A DNA stretch of 64,000 nt from Luteimonas rhizosphaerae. GTDB taxonomy: Bacteria; Pseudomonadota; Gammaproteobacteria; Xanthomonadales; Xanthomonadaceae. Under the pieces are notes generated by a model. That model ran no database searches. It was not told where the DNA came from and saw only the letters and a program-made list of their open reading frames with translations. The position numbers and the translations under genes were made by a program. The stretch is taken from positions 1 to 64,000 of the forward strand of contig NZ_NRQR01000011.1 in NCBI RefSeq assembly GCF_002849595.1. The letters run 5' to 3'. Positions within the stretch are counted from its first letter, which is position 1. The number at the start of each line of letters is the position of its first letter. Shown piece after piece: positions 1 through 9,557 of this stretch.

Positions 1-830
1 GGCGGCGTCTCGCCGCGGGCCACGGCCTGATCCCGGGCACGTTCGGCCGCCAGCGCACGTTCGCGCTCGCGTGCCGCCGCGGCGCGGCGCTCGGCTTCGG
101 CGCGTCGCGCCGCTTCGCGCAGCTGGGCGAGCACGCGCTCCAGGCCGCGCGCATCGCGCCCCAGGGTTTTCTCGCGCGCGCTGCGATCGGCGAAACGCGA
201 TTCCAGGCCCTTGACCGCCTCGGCACGCTTGCCGCGATCGGCCTCGACCTGGGCCAGCTGCGCGCGCTGCGCCTGCTGCGCGGCCTCGAGCGCGGCGCGC
301 CGGTCGTGGAGCGCGGCCTCGATGCCGTCGAGCTCGGCGACTTCGGCGCGCAGCACCGCGATGCGGTCGCTGCGCTGCTGCTGCAGATAGCGGTGGTAGG
401 TCAGCAGGCGGCTGGCATCGGCGACCCGGTCCTGCGCGAGCATCAGCTTCAAAGGCGCGTCGTCGCCGATCGTGTACGCGGCCCGCAGCAGCGCGGCGAG
501 TTCGGCGCGACGGCTGTCGATGGTGGCGTCGAGTTCCTGGCGCCGCGCCTGCAGGCGTTCCAGCGCAGCCTGTTCCTCGGCGAGCTGGATGCGGGTGTCG
601 CGCAACGCGGTCGTCGACGCGGCGACCGCTTCGTCGGCCTCGCGCAGTTCGCGGGTCGCGGCGCCGCGCTGGGTTTCCAGGCGGCGGCGTTCCGCGGCGA
701 CGTCCTGCAGCTCCTTGCGCACGCGCTCCAGGCGACGCTCGGTGTCGCGGCTGTTCTGCGCCGCGGCGTCGAGCGTCGGCAGCGCGCTGGCCAGCAGCGC
801 GACGAGCAGCAGCGCGCCGGCGCGGGGCAT
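1..830 (-). CDS. envC: Murein hydrolase activator EnvC, N-terminal part (runs off the window)
   Basis: The open frame runs from an ATG at 830 off the left edge, so about 276 residues are visible. It starts with a short hydrophobic export signal (leucine/alanine-rich, ending near ALPTLDAAAQ) and continues as a long Glu/Arg/Ala-rich coiled coil, which is the N-terminal architecture of EnvC. The LytM/M23 domain expected at the C-terminus lies outside the window. EnvC is a periplasmic activator of the division amidases AmiA/AmiB. It follows gpmI with only 2 bases between stop and start, so the two are probably co-transcribed, a linkage common in gammaproteobacteria. The assignment rests on the coiled coil plus the gpmI neighbour, not on the catalytic-fold domain. 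Confidence 0.82.
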   Translation of the reverse strand, partial: MPRAGALLLVALLASALPTLDAAAQNSRDTERRLERVRKELQDVAAERRRLETQRGAATRELREADEAVAASTTALRDTRIQLAEEQAALERLQARRQELDATIDSRRAELAALLRAAYTIGDDAPLKLMLAQDRVADASRLLTYHRYLQQQRSDRIAVLRAEVAELDGIEAALHDRRAALEAAQQAQRAQLAQVEADRGKRAEAVKGLESRFADRSAREKTLGRDARGLERVLAQLREAARRAEAERRAAAARERERALAAERARDQAVARGETP

Positions 831-832
831 GT

Positions 833-2380
833 TCAGCCGTCGGCCTGCAGCAGGCTGCGCCCGGTCATCTCGGCCGGCGGGGCGACGCCGAGCAGGTCGA
901 GGATCGTCGGTGCGAGATCGCGCAGCGCGCCGCCGCGGCGCAGCGGCACGTGGCGGCTGCCGACGTAGACCAGGTCGACCGGCCCGACCGTGTGCGAGGT
1001 GTGCGGCTCGCCGGTTTCCGGGTCGCGCATCATCTCGACGTTGCCGTGGTCGGCGGTGACCAGCAGCTCGCCGCCCTGGGCGCGGACGATCTCGACGATC
1101 TCGCCGACCGCGCGGTCGACGGTCTCGACCGCCGTGATCGCCGCCGACAGCACGCCGGTGTGGCCGACCATGTCGGGATTGGCGAAGTTGCACAGGATCA
1201 CGTCAAAACGCGCGTCGCGGACCGCCTCGACCAGCTTCGCGCAGACCTCGGGCGCACTCATCTCCGGCTGCAGGTCGTAGGTCGCGACCTTCGGGCTCGG
1301 CACCAGGATGCGGTCCTCGCCGGGATAGGGATCCTCGCGGCCGCCGCTGAGGAAGAACGTCACGTGCGCATACTTCTCGGTCTCGGCGATGCGCAGCTGG
1401 GTCAGGCCCTGCGCGCCGAGCACTTCGCCCAGCGTGTTGAGCAGGTGGTCGGGCGCGAACGCCAGCGGCGCAGGCAGGTTGGCGTCGTATTCGGTCAGGC
1501 AGACGAAGCGCGCCAACTGCGGGCGGCGCGCGTCGAAGCCGTCGAATGCCGGACTGACGAACGCAGCGGTCAGCTGGCGGGCACGGTCGGCGCGGAAGTT
1601 CATGAACACCACCGCGTCGCCATCGGCGATCGGCGTGGCGCCGTCGATGACGGTCGGAGTGACGAATTCGTCGTTCTCGTCGCGCGCGTAGGCAGCGCGC
1701 AACGCGGCGAGTGCGTCGGGCGCGGTGGCGCCGCGGGCCTCGACGATCGCATCCCAGGCCTTGCGTACGCGGTCCCAGCGCTGGTCGCGGTCCATGGCGA
1801 AATACCGGCCGCCGACGCTGGCGACATGCGCGTTGCCGAGCGCGGCGCAGCGGTCCTGCAGCGCGCGCAGGCTGGCTTCGGCGGAGCGCGGCGGCATGTC
1901 GCGGCCGTCAGTGAACGCATGCACCGCGATCCGTGGCACGCCGCGGCGCTGCGCGAGTTCAAGCATCGCGAACACGTGCGCCTCGTGGCTGTGCACGCCA
2001 CCCGGCGACAGCAGGCCGAACACGTGCAGGGTGCCGCCGCTGGCGAGCGCGGCATCGCAGGCGGCGTTGAGCTCGGCATTGTCGAAGAAACTGCCGTCCT
2101 CGATCGCCGCGTCGATGCGGGTCAGGTCCTGGTAGACGATGCGGCCGGCGCCGATGTTCATGTGGCCGACTTCCGAATTGCCCATCTGCCCATCGGGCAG
2201 GCCGACGTGGCGGCCTTCGGTGTGGATCAGCGTGGTGGGATGTTCGGCCAGCAGGCGCCGCCACACCGGCAGCTCGGCTTGCGCGATCGCGTTGTCGCGG
2301 GGGTCGTCGCGGTGGCCCCAGCCGTCGAGGATCAGCAGGACGACGGGGCGCGGTCGGGAGGAACGGGCGGCATGCGGCAC
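833..2380 (-). CDS. gpmI: 2,3-bisphosphoglycerate-independent phosphoglycerate mutase
   Basis: This 515-residue protein has the usual GpmI length. It interconverts 3- and 2-phosphoglycerate in glycolysis and gluconeogenesis using two manganese ions and a phosphoserine intermediate, in the cytoplasm. Seen in the sequence: the N-terminal metal site [10 protein letters not shown] (residues 13-22), the nucleophile block [16 protein letters not shown] with Ser69, the substrate loop DGRDMPP (usually DGRDTPP), and the late metal motif [10 protein letters not shown]. The alkaline phosphatase-like core is interrupted by the iPGM insertion domain as expected. envC follows directly, forming a probable two-gene operon. 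The ATG at 2380 leaves about ten residues before the first conserved strand. Confidence 0.97.
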   Translation of the reverse strand: MPHAARSSRPRPVVLLILDGWGHRDDPRDNAIAQAELPVWRRLLAEHPTTLIHTEGRHVGLPDGQMGNSEVGHMNIGAGRIVYQDLTRIDAAIEDGSFFDNAELNAACDAALASGGTLHVFGLLSPGGVHSHEAHVFAMLELAQRRGVPRIAVHAFTDGRDMPPRSAEASLRALQDRCAALGNAHVASVGGRYFAMDRDQRWDRVRKAWDAIVEARGATAPDALAALRAAYARDENDEFVTPTVIDGATPIADGDAVVFMNFRADRARQLTAAFVSPAFDGFDARRPQLARFVCLTEYDANLPAPLAFAPDHLLNTLGEVLGAQGLTQLRIAETEKYAHVTFFLSGGREDPYPGEDRILVPSPKVATYDLQPEMSAPEVCAKLVEAVRDARFDVILCNFANPDMVGHTGVLSAAITAVETVDRAVGEIVEIVRAQGGELLVTADHGNVEMMRDPETGEPHTSHTVGPVDLVYVGSRHVPLRRGGALRDLAPTILDLLGVAPPAEMTGRSLLQADG

Positions 2381-2497
2381 GACGTTTGGCCCAGTGACGA
2401 AAGACAGATGCGATTGTAGCGAAGCGGCGGCAAGCTACCGTCGTCGACCGGCCTGCATTCACGCGCCGGTTCCGTCCTTCGCACCGGAGTTGTCGCC

Positions 2498-3202
2498 ATG
2501 TCCCACGCCCCGCGTTCCGCCTTCCGTCCTGCTCCCCTGCTGCTGGCCTTGTCGCTGGCGTTTGGCGCCGGCGTCGCCTCGGCCCAGGACGACGTCTCCA
2601 AGGTCAACGGCGGCATCACCGCCGAGGCCGGCCAAGCCTACGGCGCACGGGTCAAGGACGTGGAAACCGTCAACGGGGGCATCCGTGCCGGCCACGACCT
2701 GCAGTCCGAGGACATCGAGACGGTCAACGGTGGCATCAACGTCGGCGACCGCGCCCGCGTCGACTCGCTGACCACCGTCAACGGCGGCATCCGGGTCGGC
2801 ACCGGCGCGCAGATCGGCGGCAACGTCGAGAGTGTCAGCGGCGGCCTCTTTGTCGACCGCGACGGCCGCGTCGACGGCAATCTGACGACGGTCAATGGCG
2901 CGATCGGCATCGTCGCCACCGAGGTCACCGGCGACATCAAGACCGTCAACGGCGACATCACCGTGGGCGCAGGCTCGCACGTGCGCGGCAAGCTGACGGT
3001 CGAGAAGCCCTCGTCGAACTGGTTGCCGGTCACGATCAACCGCCGCAATCCGCGCGTGATCATCGGCCCCGACGCGGTCGTCGACGGGCCGCTTGAGTTC
3101 AAGCGCGAGGTCACGCTGTACGTGCACGCCACGGCGCGCACCGGCGCGATCACCGGCGCGACCGCGGTGGCCTACGACAGCGCGCGCGCCCCGGAGGAAT
3201 GA
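2498..3202 (+). CDS. Exported VNGGI-repeat protein, predicted beta-solenoid
   Basis: A 234-residue protein of unknown function. It has a Sec signal peptide (hydrophobic residues about 12-28, ending at VASAQ), so the mature protein is periplasmic or beyond. The body holds seven tandem units beginning VNGGI or a variant (KVNGGI, three TVNGGI, SVSGGL, TVNGAI, TVNGDI). Starts are 18-19 residues apart, 22 for the first. One Asn-Gly-Gly turn per rung suggests a right-handed beta-solenoid, as in bactofilin-like or DUF4097-type polymer-forming proteins; this is inference. The C-terminal 60 residues lack the repeat. The ATG at 2498 has a GGAG-like site upstream. It diverges from gpmI and appears monocistronic. 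Confidence 0.72.
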   Translation: MSHAPRSAFRPAPLLLALSLAFGAGVASAQDDVSKVNGGITAEAGQAYGARVKDVETVNGGIRAGHDLQSEDIETVNGGINVGDRARVDSLTTVNGGIRVGTGAQIGGNVESVSGGLFVDRDGRVDGNLTTVNGAIGIVATEVTGDIKTVNGDITVGAGSHVRGKLTVEKPSSNWLPVTINRRNPRVIIGPDAVVDGPLEFKREVTLYVHATARTGAITGATAVAYDSARAPEE

Positions 3203-3315
3203 CCCCGCACCGGAGACGCCCGGCCACGCGCCTTCCGCCGCAACGGTGATCGGGCCGGGAGCGCGGGAGGGCCGCAGGCTATAGTGCGGACCTCGACCGA
3301 ACTGGAGTCTCCCGG

Positions 3316-5016
3316 ATGCGCCAACCTCTTCTTCTGCTGCCACTCGCGCTCGCGCTGGCCGCCTGCGGCAATCAGGACGCGGCGGCGCCCGACGCGGCGG
3401 CAACCGTGCCCGATGCGCAGGAAGCGCACGCGTTCTCGTCCGACATCACCACCGGCGATTTCGACGAGCTGGTGAAGACGCTCGCCTCCGACGGATTCGA
3501 AGGCCGCGCGCCCGGCACCGACGGCGAAGAGAAGACCGTCGAGTACATCAAGGCGCAGTTCGAGCGCATCGGCCTGCAGCCCGGCGGCGACAACAACGAC
3601 TGGTACCAGACGGTGCCGATGGTCGAGACCACCGCCGACGATGCCACCGTGCTCAAGCTGCGCAACGAGGCCGGCACGCGCGATCTCGCCTTCGGCACCG
3701 ACATGGTGATCGGCACCCGCAGCGGCCAGACCGAGATCAACGTCGCCGACAGCGACCTGGTGTTCGTCGGCTACGGCGTCAACGCGCCCGAGCAGGACTG
3801 GAACGATTACGCCGGCCTCGACGTCAAGGGCAAGACCGTCGTCATCCTGGTCAACGACCCGGGCTTCCACGCCGACGACGAGAGCCTGTTCGACGGCAAG
3901 CGCATGACCTACTACGGCCGCTGGACCTACAAGTACGAGGAAGCCGCACGCCAGGGCGCGGCCGCCGCACTGATCGTCCACGACACGCCCGGCGCGTCGT
4001 ACGGCTGGGACGTGGTCAAGAATTCCTGGTCGGGCGCCCAGTTCGACCTGCGCGCCGAGGACGATCCGGAACCGCGCCTGCCGGCGCAGGGGTGGATCAC
4101 CGGCGATGTCGCCAGGCAGTTGTTCGCCGAGGCGGGCCTCGATCTGGACGCGCAGATCCAGGCCGCCAACCAGCGCGGCTTCACGGCGGTGCCGCTGCAG
4201 GCCCAGGTCTCGTTCGACCTCAAGAGCACGATCGCCGAGAAGAGCTCGCGCAACGTCGTCGGCATCCTGCCGGGCACCGAGACGCCGGAGCAGGCCATCC
4301 TGTATCTCGCGCACTGGGACCACCTCGGCAAGCACGAAGGCGAGGGCGACGACCTGATCTACAACGGCGCGATCGACAACGCGACCGGCGTGGCCGGCAT
4401 CATCGAGATCGCCGAGAAGTTCGCGACCAGCGAACCGAAGCCGAAGCGGTCGCTGGTGTTCCTCGCCGTGACGCTCGAGGAGTCTGGGCTGCTCGGCAGC
4501 AAGTACTACGTCGCCCAGCCGAGCTTCGACCTCGCCCAGACGGTCGGCGTCATCAACCTCGACGCGATGAGCGTCGCCGGACCGTCGCGCGACTTCGTCG
4601 TCACCGGCAAGGGCAGCTCGGAGCTCGAGGATCTGCTCAAAACGCAGGCCGACGCGCAGGGCCGCACGCTGGTGGAGGAAGGCAACACCGCCGGCGGCTT
4701 CTACTTCCGCTCCGACCATTTCAACTTCGCCAAGGCCGGCGTGCCGGCGCTGTACGCCAAGGGCGGCAACGACCTCGTCGACGGCGGCGCCGCCGCGGGC
4801 CAGGCCGCGACCGACGACTACGGCACGCGTTACCACCAGCCCAGCGACGAGTACAACCCGGACTGGAACCTCGAGGGCGTGGTGCAGGATCTCGACGCGC
4901 TGTACAACGTCGGCCGCACGCTGGCCGACGACGGCGTGTGGCCCAACTGGTACGAGGGCAACCCGTTCAAGGCCGTGCGCGACGCGCAGCGGACCGAGGC
5001 GGGCGGCAGCCGCTGA
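3316..5016 (+). CDS. M28 family metallopeptidase lipoprotein with PA domain
   Basis: A 566-residue zinc aminopeptidase-type enzyme exported as a lipoprotein: the N-terminus ends in LALAACGN, a lipobox with Cys17. A protease-associated (PA) insert lies around residues 140-260. The M28 zinc ligands follow in order: HWDHLG near residue 333, AIDNATG near 353, the catalytic Glu pair in TLEESGLLG near 388, INLDAM near 412, and RSDHFNF near 466. All ligands are present, so it should be active. M28 peptidases remove N-terminal amino acids from peptides; the substrate here is not predictable. A strong terminator hairpin follows. The gene stands alone between unrelated neighbours. Confidence 0.93.
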   Translation: MRQPLLLLPLALALAACGNQDAAAPDAAATVPDAQEAHAFSSDITTGDFDELVKTLASDGFEGRAPGTDGEEKTVEYIKAQFERIGLQPGGDNNDWYQTVPMVETTADDATVLKLRNEAGTRDLAFGTDMVIGTRSGQTEINVADSDLVFVGYGVNAPEQDWNDYAGLDVKGKTVVILVNDPGFHADDESLFDGKRMTYYGRWTYKYEEAARQGAAAALIVHDTPGASYGWDVVKNSWSGAQFDLRAEDDPEPRLPAQGWITGDVARQLFAEAGLDLDAQIQAANQRGFTAVPLQAQVSFDLKSTIAEKSSRNVVGILPGTETPEQAILYLAHWDHLGKHEGEGDDLIYNGAIDNATGVAGIIEIAEKFATSEPKPKRSLVFLAVTLEESGLLGSKYYVAQPSFDLAQTVGVINLDAMSVAGPSRDFVVTGKGSSELEDLLKTQADAQGRTLVEEGNTAGGFYFRSDHFNFAKAGVPALYAKGGNDLVDGGAAAGQAATDDYGTRYHQPSDEYNPDWNLEGVVQDLDALYNVGRTLADDGVWPNWYEGNPFKAVRDAQRTEAGGSR

Positions 5017-5064
5017 CGCCCACCGTCCCGACGCGTCGCGAGGCGCGCCGCGACGCGACACAGG

Positions 5065-5092
5065 AGCGACGGCTGCGGCCGTCGCTTTTTTT
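5065..5092 (+). terminator. Rho-independent terminator after the M28 peptidase
   Basis: A 9-bp perfect stem, AGCGACGGC paired with GCCGTCGCT around a TGCG loop, is followed directly by a run of T. It lies about 50 bases after the M28 stop codon, so it most likely ends that transcript. Confidence 0.9.
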
Positions 5093-5286
5093 ATGCGCGG
5101 CAGCCACGCGCGCCTGCGCCGTCGACCCCGGCTACGTTCTCGGTCCCGAGCGCAGCGCAGGAAGCCTGGCGATCGCGACGGATGCCGGTCCCGCATCACG
5201 GATGCGGCGCGGCACAGGACGGCACTGAAGCTGCGCCACTGCCGTTGTATCGTCCGACTCACCTGTTCCCCGTCCGGAAATCCGTC

Positions 5287-5682
5287 ATGACCCTCGCCGT
5301 CGCCTACCTCTGCGTGCTGGCCGCTGCGCTGCTGCCGTATCTGTGGGTGGCGATCGCGAAGGCCTCGGCGCCGCGCTACGACAACCGCGACCCGCGCGGC
5401 TGGATCGCGCGCCAGGACAATCCACGCCTGCAGCGCGCGTACCACGCGCACACCAATGCGCTGGAAGCGTTCGCCCCGTTCGCCGCCGGCGTGGCGCTGG
5501 CGCAACTGGGCGGCGTCGCGCCCGCCACGATCGCGGCGCTGGCGCTGGCCTTCGTCGCGTTGCGGCTGGTGCACGGCATCGCCTACATCGCCGACCGGCC
5601 GTTGCTGCGCAGCCTGGCGTGGATCGGCGCGCTCGCCTGCGTGGTCACGCTGTTCGTCCGCGCGGCGTTCGCGGTCGCCTGA
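5287..5682 (+). CDS. MAPEG family membrane protein
   Basis: A 131-residue inner-membrane protein with about four hydrophobic segments (residues 1-24, 60-80, 82-102 and 108-130). The sequence around RQDNPRLQRAYHAHTNALEAFAPF matches the conserved Arg/Asn loop of the MAPEG family (membrane-associated proteins in eicosanoid and glutathione metabolism). Bacterial members of this short type have no assigned reaction. I chose the ATG at 5287 because it begins the first membrane helix; the open frame extends upstream only through non-conserved sequence. The HAD phosphatase starts 3 bases after its stop codon, implying co-transcription. Confidence 0.88.
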   Translation: MTLAVAYLCVLAAALLPYLWVAIAKASAPRYDNRDPRGWIARQDNPRLQRAYHAHTNALEAFAPFAAGVALAQLGGVAPATIAALALAFVALRLVHGIAYIADRPLLRSLAWIGALACVVTLFVRAAFAVA

Positions 5683-5684
5683 GC

Positions 5685-6329
5685 GTGGCCGCGCACGACG
5701 TGGCAGCTGCGGGCAAACGCGGCGATCTCGCGCTGTTCGACTTCGACGGCACGATCACCACGCGCGAGACCTTTCCCGACTTCCTGCACCGCGCGATCCC
5801 GCCGCGGCGCAAGACGCTCGGCCTGCTGCTGTTCGCGCCGCTGGTCGTCGGGTACCGGCTGGGACTGGTCCCGGTCCACGCGCTGCGCGCGGCGCTGGTG
5901 CGCTACGCCTTCCGTGGCGTCGCGCGCGCACACGTCGACGCGGCCGGCGCGGCCTTCGCCAGCGACGTGCTGCCCTCGCTGGTCCGCCCGGAGATGCAGG
6001 CGCGCATCGACTGGCATCGCGCACGCGGCGACACGGTGGTCGTCGTGTCCGGCGGTTTCGACGTCTACGTGGGGCCCTGGTGTGCGGCGCAAGGCGTCGA
6101 CTGGCTGTGCTCGTCGCTGGCCGATCGCGCGGGCCGGCTGACCGGGCGTTATGCCGGCGCGCAATGCGTCGCCGACGAGAAGGTGCGGCGGGTGAGCGCG
6201 CGCTACGATCTCAGCCGGTACGCCGCGGTCCACGCCTACGGCGACACCCACGAGGATCTCGCCCTGCTCGCCCTGGCCGATCACGCCACTTGGCGCGGCA
6301 CGCCGTGGCAGCGTCCGGCGACCGCATGA
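5685..6329 (+). CDS. HAD-IB family phosphatase (SerB/PAP2-like hydrolase)
   Basis: A 214-residue haloacid dehalogenase-type phosphatase. Motif I is ALFDFDGTIT, with nucleophile and acid Asp residues. Motif II is VVVVSGGFD. A lysine follows in VADEKVRRV, and motif IV is GDTHEDLALL (more often GDSxxD). The helical cap between motifs I and II fits subclass IB, which includes phosphoserine phosphatase and the lipid-phosphate-acting PgpC/CicA group; the hydrophobic stretch LGLLLFAPLVVGYRLGL in the cap favours the latter. The start is a GTG, either at 5685 or 5700; 5685 lies just after the MAPEG stop. The stop overlaps the next start as ATGA. Confidence 0.85.
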   Translation: MAAHDVAAAGKRGDLALFDFDGTITTRETFPDFLHRAIPPRRKTLGLLLFAPLVVGYRLGLVPVHALRAALVRYAFRGVARAHVDAAGAAFASDVLPSLVRPEMQARIDWHRARGDTVVVVSGGFDVYVGPWCAAQGVDWLCSSLADRAGRLTGRYAGAQCVADEKVRRVSARYDLSRYAAVHAYGDTHEDLALLALADHATWRGTPWQRPATA

Positions 6330-6625
6330 GCGCGCCCGTGCGCCTGCAGCTGTCGCGGCGCCGCGGGTTCGACCTGCAGGCGCATTCGCGTGCACGCAAC
6401 GGCCTGGAAGCACGCGTGGTCGCGCGACCGTCGCGCTGGGGCAATCCGTTCCGGATCGGCATCGACGGCGACCGGGCGGAATGCGTGGTCCGCTTCGCCC
6501 GGCAACTCGACGCGGATCCCGCGGCGCTGGACCTCGCGCCGCTGCGCGGCTGCAATCTCGCCTGCTGGTGCAGCCTCGACGGGCCCTGCCACGCCGACGT
6601 GCTGCTGGCGCGCGCGAACGCCTGA
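6326..6625 (+). CDS. DUF4326 domain protein
   Basis: A 99-residue protein matching DUF4326 through two signatures: SRWGNPFRIG in the first half and LRGCNLACWC followed by GPCHADVLL near the C-terminus. The conserved Cys/His cluster (CWC, PCH) suggests a metal or nucleotide site, but no function is established for the family to my knowledge. The ATG overlaps the stop of the HAD phosphatase by 4 bases, so it is translationally coupled to it. It converges with tyrS, with 18 bases between the stops. Confidence 0.85.
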   Translation: MSAPVRLQLSRRRGFDLQAHSRARNGLEARVVARPSRWGNPFRIGIDGDRAECVVRFARQLDADPAALDLAPLRGCNLACWCSLDGPCHADVLLARANA

Positions 6626-6643
6626 CGGCGATCGCGGCCGGGC

Positions 6644-7852
6644 TCAGCCGGCGACCAGCCGCACCCGTGCGAAGTTGCGCTTGCCGACCTGCAGCACGCC
6701 CTCGAAGCCCGGCTTGAACTCCCGGCCCGCATCCTCGACCACCGCGCCGTCGCCCTTGACCGCGCGCTCCTCCAACTTGCGCCCGGCTTCCGAATTGCTC
6801 GGCGTGATCCCGGCCGCCGTCAGCAGCGCGCCGATGCGCAGGCCCTCGGCCGGCACCGTCACGTCCTGCAGCGGCAGCAGCGACACGTCGCCTTCGCCGG
6901 AGATCGCGACCTGCCAGCCGCGGATCGCGAGCTCGGCCGCATCGGCGTCGTGGAAGCGCGTCGCGAGTTCGCGCGCCAGGCGCAGCTTCACGTCGCGCGG
7001 GTTCAGCGTGCCGGCCTCGACGTCGGCCTTCAGCGCTTTCGCTTCGTCGATGCCGATGTCGAAGCTCAGCAGTTCGATCCAGTCCCACATCAGTGCGTCG
7101 CCGATCTTCATGGTCTTGTTGACCATGTCGATTGCCGGCTCCGTCACGCCGATGTAGTTGCCGAGCGATTTGCCCATCTTGTTGACGCCGTCGAGCCCGA
7201 CCAGCAGCGGCATCGTCAGCACGATCTGCGGCGCCTGGCCGTGGCTTTCCTGCAGGCCGCGGCCCATCAGCAGGTTGAATTTCTGGTCGGTGCCGCCGCA
7301 CTCGACATCGGCCTGCAGCGCGACGGAGTCGTAGCCCTGCACCAGCGGGTAGAGGAACTCGTGGATCGCGATCGGCTGCTGGCCGGCGTAGCGCTTGGCG
7401 AAGTCGTCGCGCTCGAGCATCCGCGCCACGGTGTGCGAGGAGGCGAGGCGGATCATGTCGGCCGCGCCCATCGCGGCGAACCATTCGGAGTTGAAGCGGA
7501 CCTCGGTCTTCGCCTCGTCCAGCACCTTGAACACCTGCGCCTTGTAGGTCTCGGCGTTGGCCAGCACGTCCTCGCGCGACAGCGACTTGCGGGTCGCGCT
7601 CTTGCCCGAGGGGTCGCCGATCATCCCGGTGAAGTCGCCGATCAGGAAGATCACCTGGTGGCCGAGGTCCTGGAACTGGCGCAGCTTGTTGAGCAGCACC
7701 GTGTGGCCCAGATGCAGGTCCGGCGCGGTCGGGTCGAAACCGGCCTTGATCCGCAGCGGGCGGCCGAGCTTCAGGCGGGTCTCCAGATCCTCGCGCTTGA
7801 GGATCTCGTCGGTACCGCGGGCGATCAGGTCGACAGCGTGCTGCAGGGACAT
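6644..7852 (-). CDS. tyrS: Tyrosine--tRNA ligase
   Basis: A 402-residue class I aminoacyl-tRNA synthetase. It charges tRNA-Tyr with tyrosine in the cytoplasm. The ATP-binding HIGH motif appears as [10 protein letters not shown] near residue 45, and the KMSKS loop as NKMGKSLGN near residue 228. The tyrosine pocket and [17 protein letters not shown] block are typical. The last 60 residues ([14 protein letters not shown] to KRNFARVRL) form the S4-type RNA-binding domain. The length and motif forms fit the TyrRS group common in xanthomonads. It diverges from the M23 peptidase gene, an order shared with related genomes. Confidence 0.97.
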   Translation of the reverse strand: MSLQHAVDLIARGTDEILKREDLETRLKLGRPLRIKAGFDPTAPDLHLGHTVLLNKLRQFQDLGHQVIFLIGDFTGMIGDPSGKSATRKSLSREDVLANAETYKAQVFKVLDEAKTEVRFNSEWFAAMGAADMIRLASSHTVARMLERDDFAKRYAGQQPIAIHEFLYPLVQGYDSVALQADVECGGTDQKFNLLMGRGLQESHGQAPQIVLTMPLLVGLDGVNKMGKSLGNYIGVTEPAIDMVNKTMKIGDALMWDWIELLSFDIGIDEAKALKADVEAGTLNPRDVKLRLARELATRFHDADAAELAIRGWQVAISGEGDVSLLPLQDVTVPAEGLRIGALLTAAGITPSNSEAGRKLEERAVKGDGAVVEDAGREFKPGFEGVLQVGKRNFARVRLVAG

Positions 7853-8035
7853 CGAAGTGGATCCGGCTGGGGCGCCGCCATGGCTTGCGACTGAATACGG
7901 ACCATGGGTGTTAAGCGCGCGTTATTCGGTGAGCGGAGTGAAAATCCCAATGGCGTCAGGCATTTGACGCATGGACCTCACATCTCTATGTTACCCCGCT
8001 GACACACCTTTCACGCCATCCGGGGTCCCGACACG

Positions 8036-9493
8036 ATGACGAACGCCGCTCCGCCGTCTCCGGACAACGCGCACCACCAGCAGGTGCTTCAAGACAACCT
8101 GCTGGCGGCCACCCGGAACCGGGCCCATGAGCAGGCCGCGTCCACCCGTCTGTTCCCCGGTCGCTGGACGCGTCGCGACTGGGCGCACGCCAGCCTGTTC
8201 GCGACCCTCGGCGCGCTGGTCATCACCCTGGTGCCGGGTTTCTCGCATGCGATGCGCGATGGCCACGACACCCCGCTGGTGACGATGTCGCTGGCGCTGC
8301 CGCCGCTGACAGCCGCCCAGCGCAGCGCGCAGGTCCAGGACAACTGGCAGATCGTCACCGTCGCCCAGGGCCAGACGCTCGGCTCGATCTTCGAAGACCT
8401 CGACCTGCCGGCGACGACGATGCACCGCATCCTCGAGCAGTCCGACGCGAAGGCGCGGCTGACGCGCATGCGGCCGGGCACCGAGCTCGCATTCGACCTC
8501 GCCGCCGACGGCCGCCTCAACAAGCTCCGCTACGACCGCAGCGACACCGAGCGCGTGGAACTGGCCCTGGTCGGCGACCGCGTCGAAGAGCAGGTCATCG
8601 AGCGTCCGGTCGAGCGCCGCAACGTCGTCATCAGCGGCATGGTCGGCCGCTCGCTGTTCCACTCGGCGCGCAAGCTGGGCCTCAGCGGCAGCAGCATCAA
8701 CACGCTGACCGACGAGGTCTTCAAGTACGACATCGACTTCAACACCGACGTGACCCAGAACGACCGCTTCAGCGTCGTCGTCGAACAGATCTGGCGCGAA
8801 GGCGAGCTGATCGGCACCGGTCCGGTGCAGGCCGCGGTGTTCACCGCCAAGGGCAAGCCCTTCAGCGCGTTCCGTTACGAGCAGGACGGCAAGGCCGAGT
8901 ACTACAACGCAGACGGCCGGCCGCTGAAGAAGAGCTTCATCCGCATGCCGATCCAGTACGCGCGCCTGAGCTCGCGCTTCGGCAACCGTCGGCATCCGGT
9001 GCTGGGCACGTCGCGCATGCACAAGGGCGTCGACTACGCCGCGCCGACCGGCACGCCGATCATGGCCGCCGGCGATGCGCGCGTGCAGTTCCGCGGCGTG
9101 CAGGGCGGCTACGGCAACACCGTGGTGCTCGACCACGGCCGCGGCCACACCACGCTGTACGCGCACATGTCGCGCTTCGGCAACATCCGCCAGGGCCAGC
9201 GCGTCGCCCAGGGCACGGTGATCGGCTACGTCGGCACCACCGGCCTGTCGACCGGCCCGCACCTGCACTACGAATTCCGCGTCAACGGCGCGCACCGCAA
9301 CCCGCTGCAGCACACCATGCCCGAGCCCGATCCGCTGACCGGCACGGCGCTGGCGCAGTTCCGCCAGCAGACCGGCCCGGCCCTGGCGCGCATCCGCGAC
9401 GTCGAAGACATCATCTACGCGCAGGTGCCGGCCAAGCCGGACCCCGACCGCCAGGTCGCCAGCGCGCCGCGCAACGGCGCCAACCGCGGATGA
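8036..9493 (+). CDS. M23 family murein DD-endopeptidase, membrane-anchored
   Basis: A 485-residue protein. After about 50 polar residues comes one hydrophobic segment ([21 protein letters not shown]), probably an inner-membrane anchor with the rest in the periplasm. An OapA/LysM-like module follows ([20 protein letters not shown], near residue 103). The C-terminal peptidase domain carries the LytM metal motifs [10 protein letters not shown] near residue 325 and HLHYEF near 415, so the zinc site is intact. Such enzymes (MepM-like) cut peptide cross-links so that new murein can be inserted. It lies between divergent tyrS and co-directional anmK. Confidence 0.93.
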   Translation: MTNAAPPSPDNAHHQQVLQDNLLAATRNRAHEQAASTRLFPGRWTRRDWAHASLFATLGALVITLVPGFSHAMRDGHDTPLVTMSLALPPLTAAQRSAQVQDNWQIVTVAQGQTLGSIFEDLDLPATTMHRILEQSDAKARLTRMRPGTELAFDLAADGRLNKLRYDRSDTERVELALVGDRVEEQVIERPVERRNVVISGMVGRSLFHSARKLGLSGSSINTLTDEVFKYDIDFNTDVTQNDRFSVVVEQIWREGELIGTGPVQAAVFTAKGKPFSAFRYEQDGKAEYYNADGRPLKKSFIRMPIQYARLSSRFGNRRHPVLGTSRMHKGVDYAAPTGTPIMAAGDARVQFRGVQGGYGNTVVLDHGRGHTTLYAHMSRFGNIRQGQRVAQGTVIGYVGTTGLSTGPHLHYEFRVNGAHRNPLQHTMPEPDPLTGTALAQFRQQTGPALARIRDVEDIIYAQVPAKPDPDRQVASAPRNGANRG

Positions 9494-9557
9494 CGACGAC
9501 GCCCGGCCCTGCGCCGGGCGTTGCACATCCGGCCTCGCGTCCGACCGGCCTTCGTCC

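Noticed and set aside
2580-2960. Regular DNA repeat resembling a CRISPR or tandem array
   Set aside because: The repeats are in-frame VNGGI codons of the beta-solenoid gene, with variable spacing and no spacers.
3172-5574. Minus-strand open frame of 800 codons opposite the M28 peptidase
   Set aside because: Antisense to a well-supported peptidase with all metal ligands; no conserved blocks on the opposite strand.
9499-9521. Stem-loop after the M23 gene
   Set aside because: ACGCCCGGC pairs with GCCGGGCGT but no T run follows and anmK begins 37 bases later, so a true terminator is not supported.
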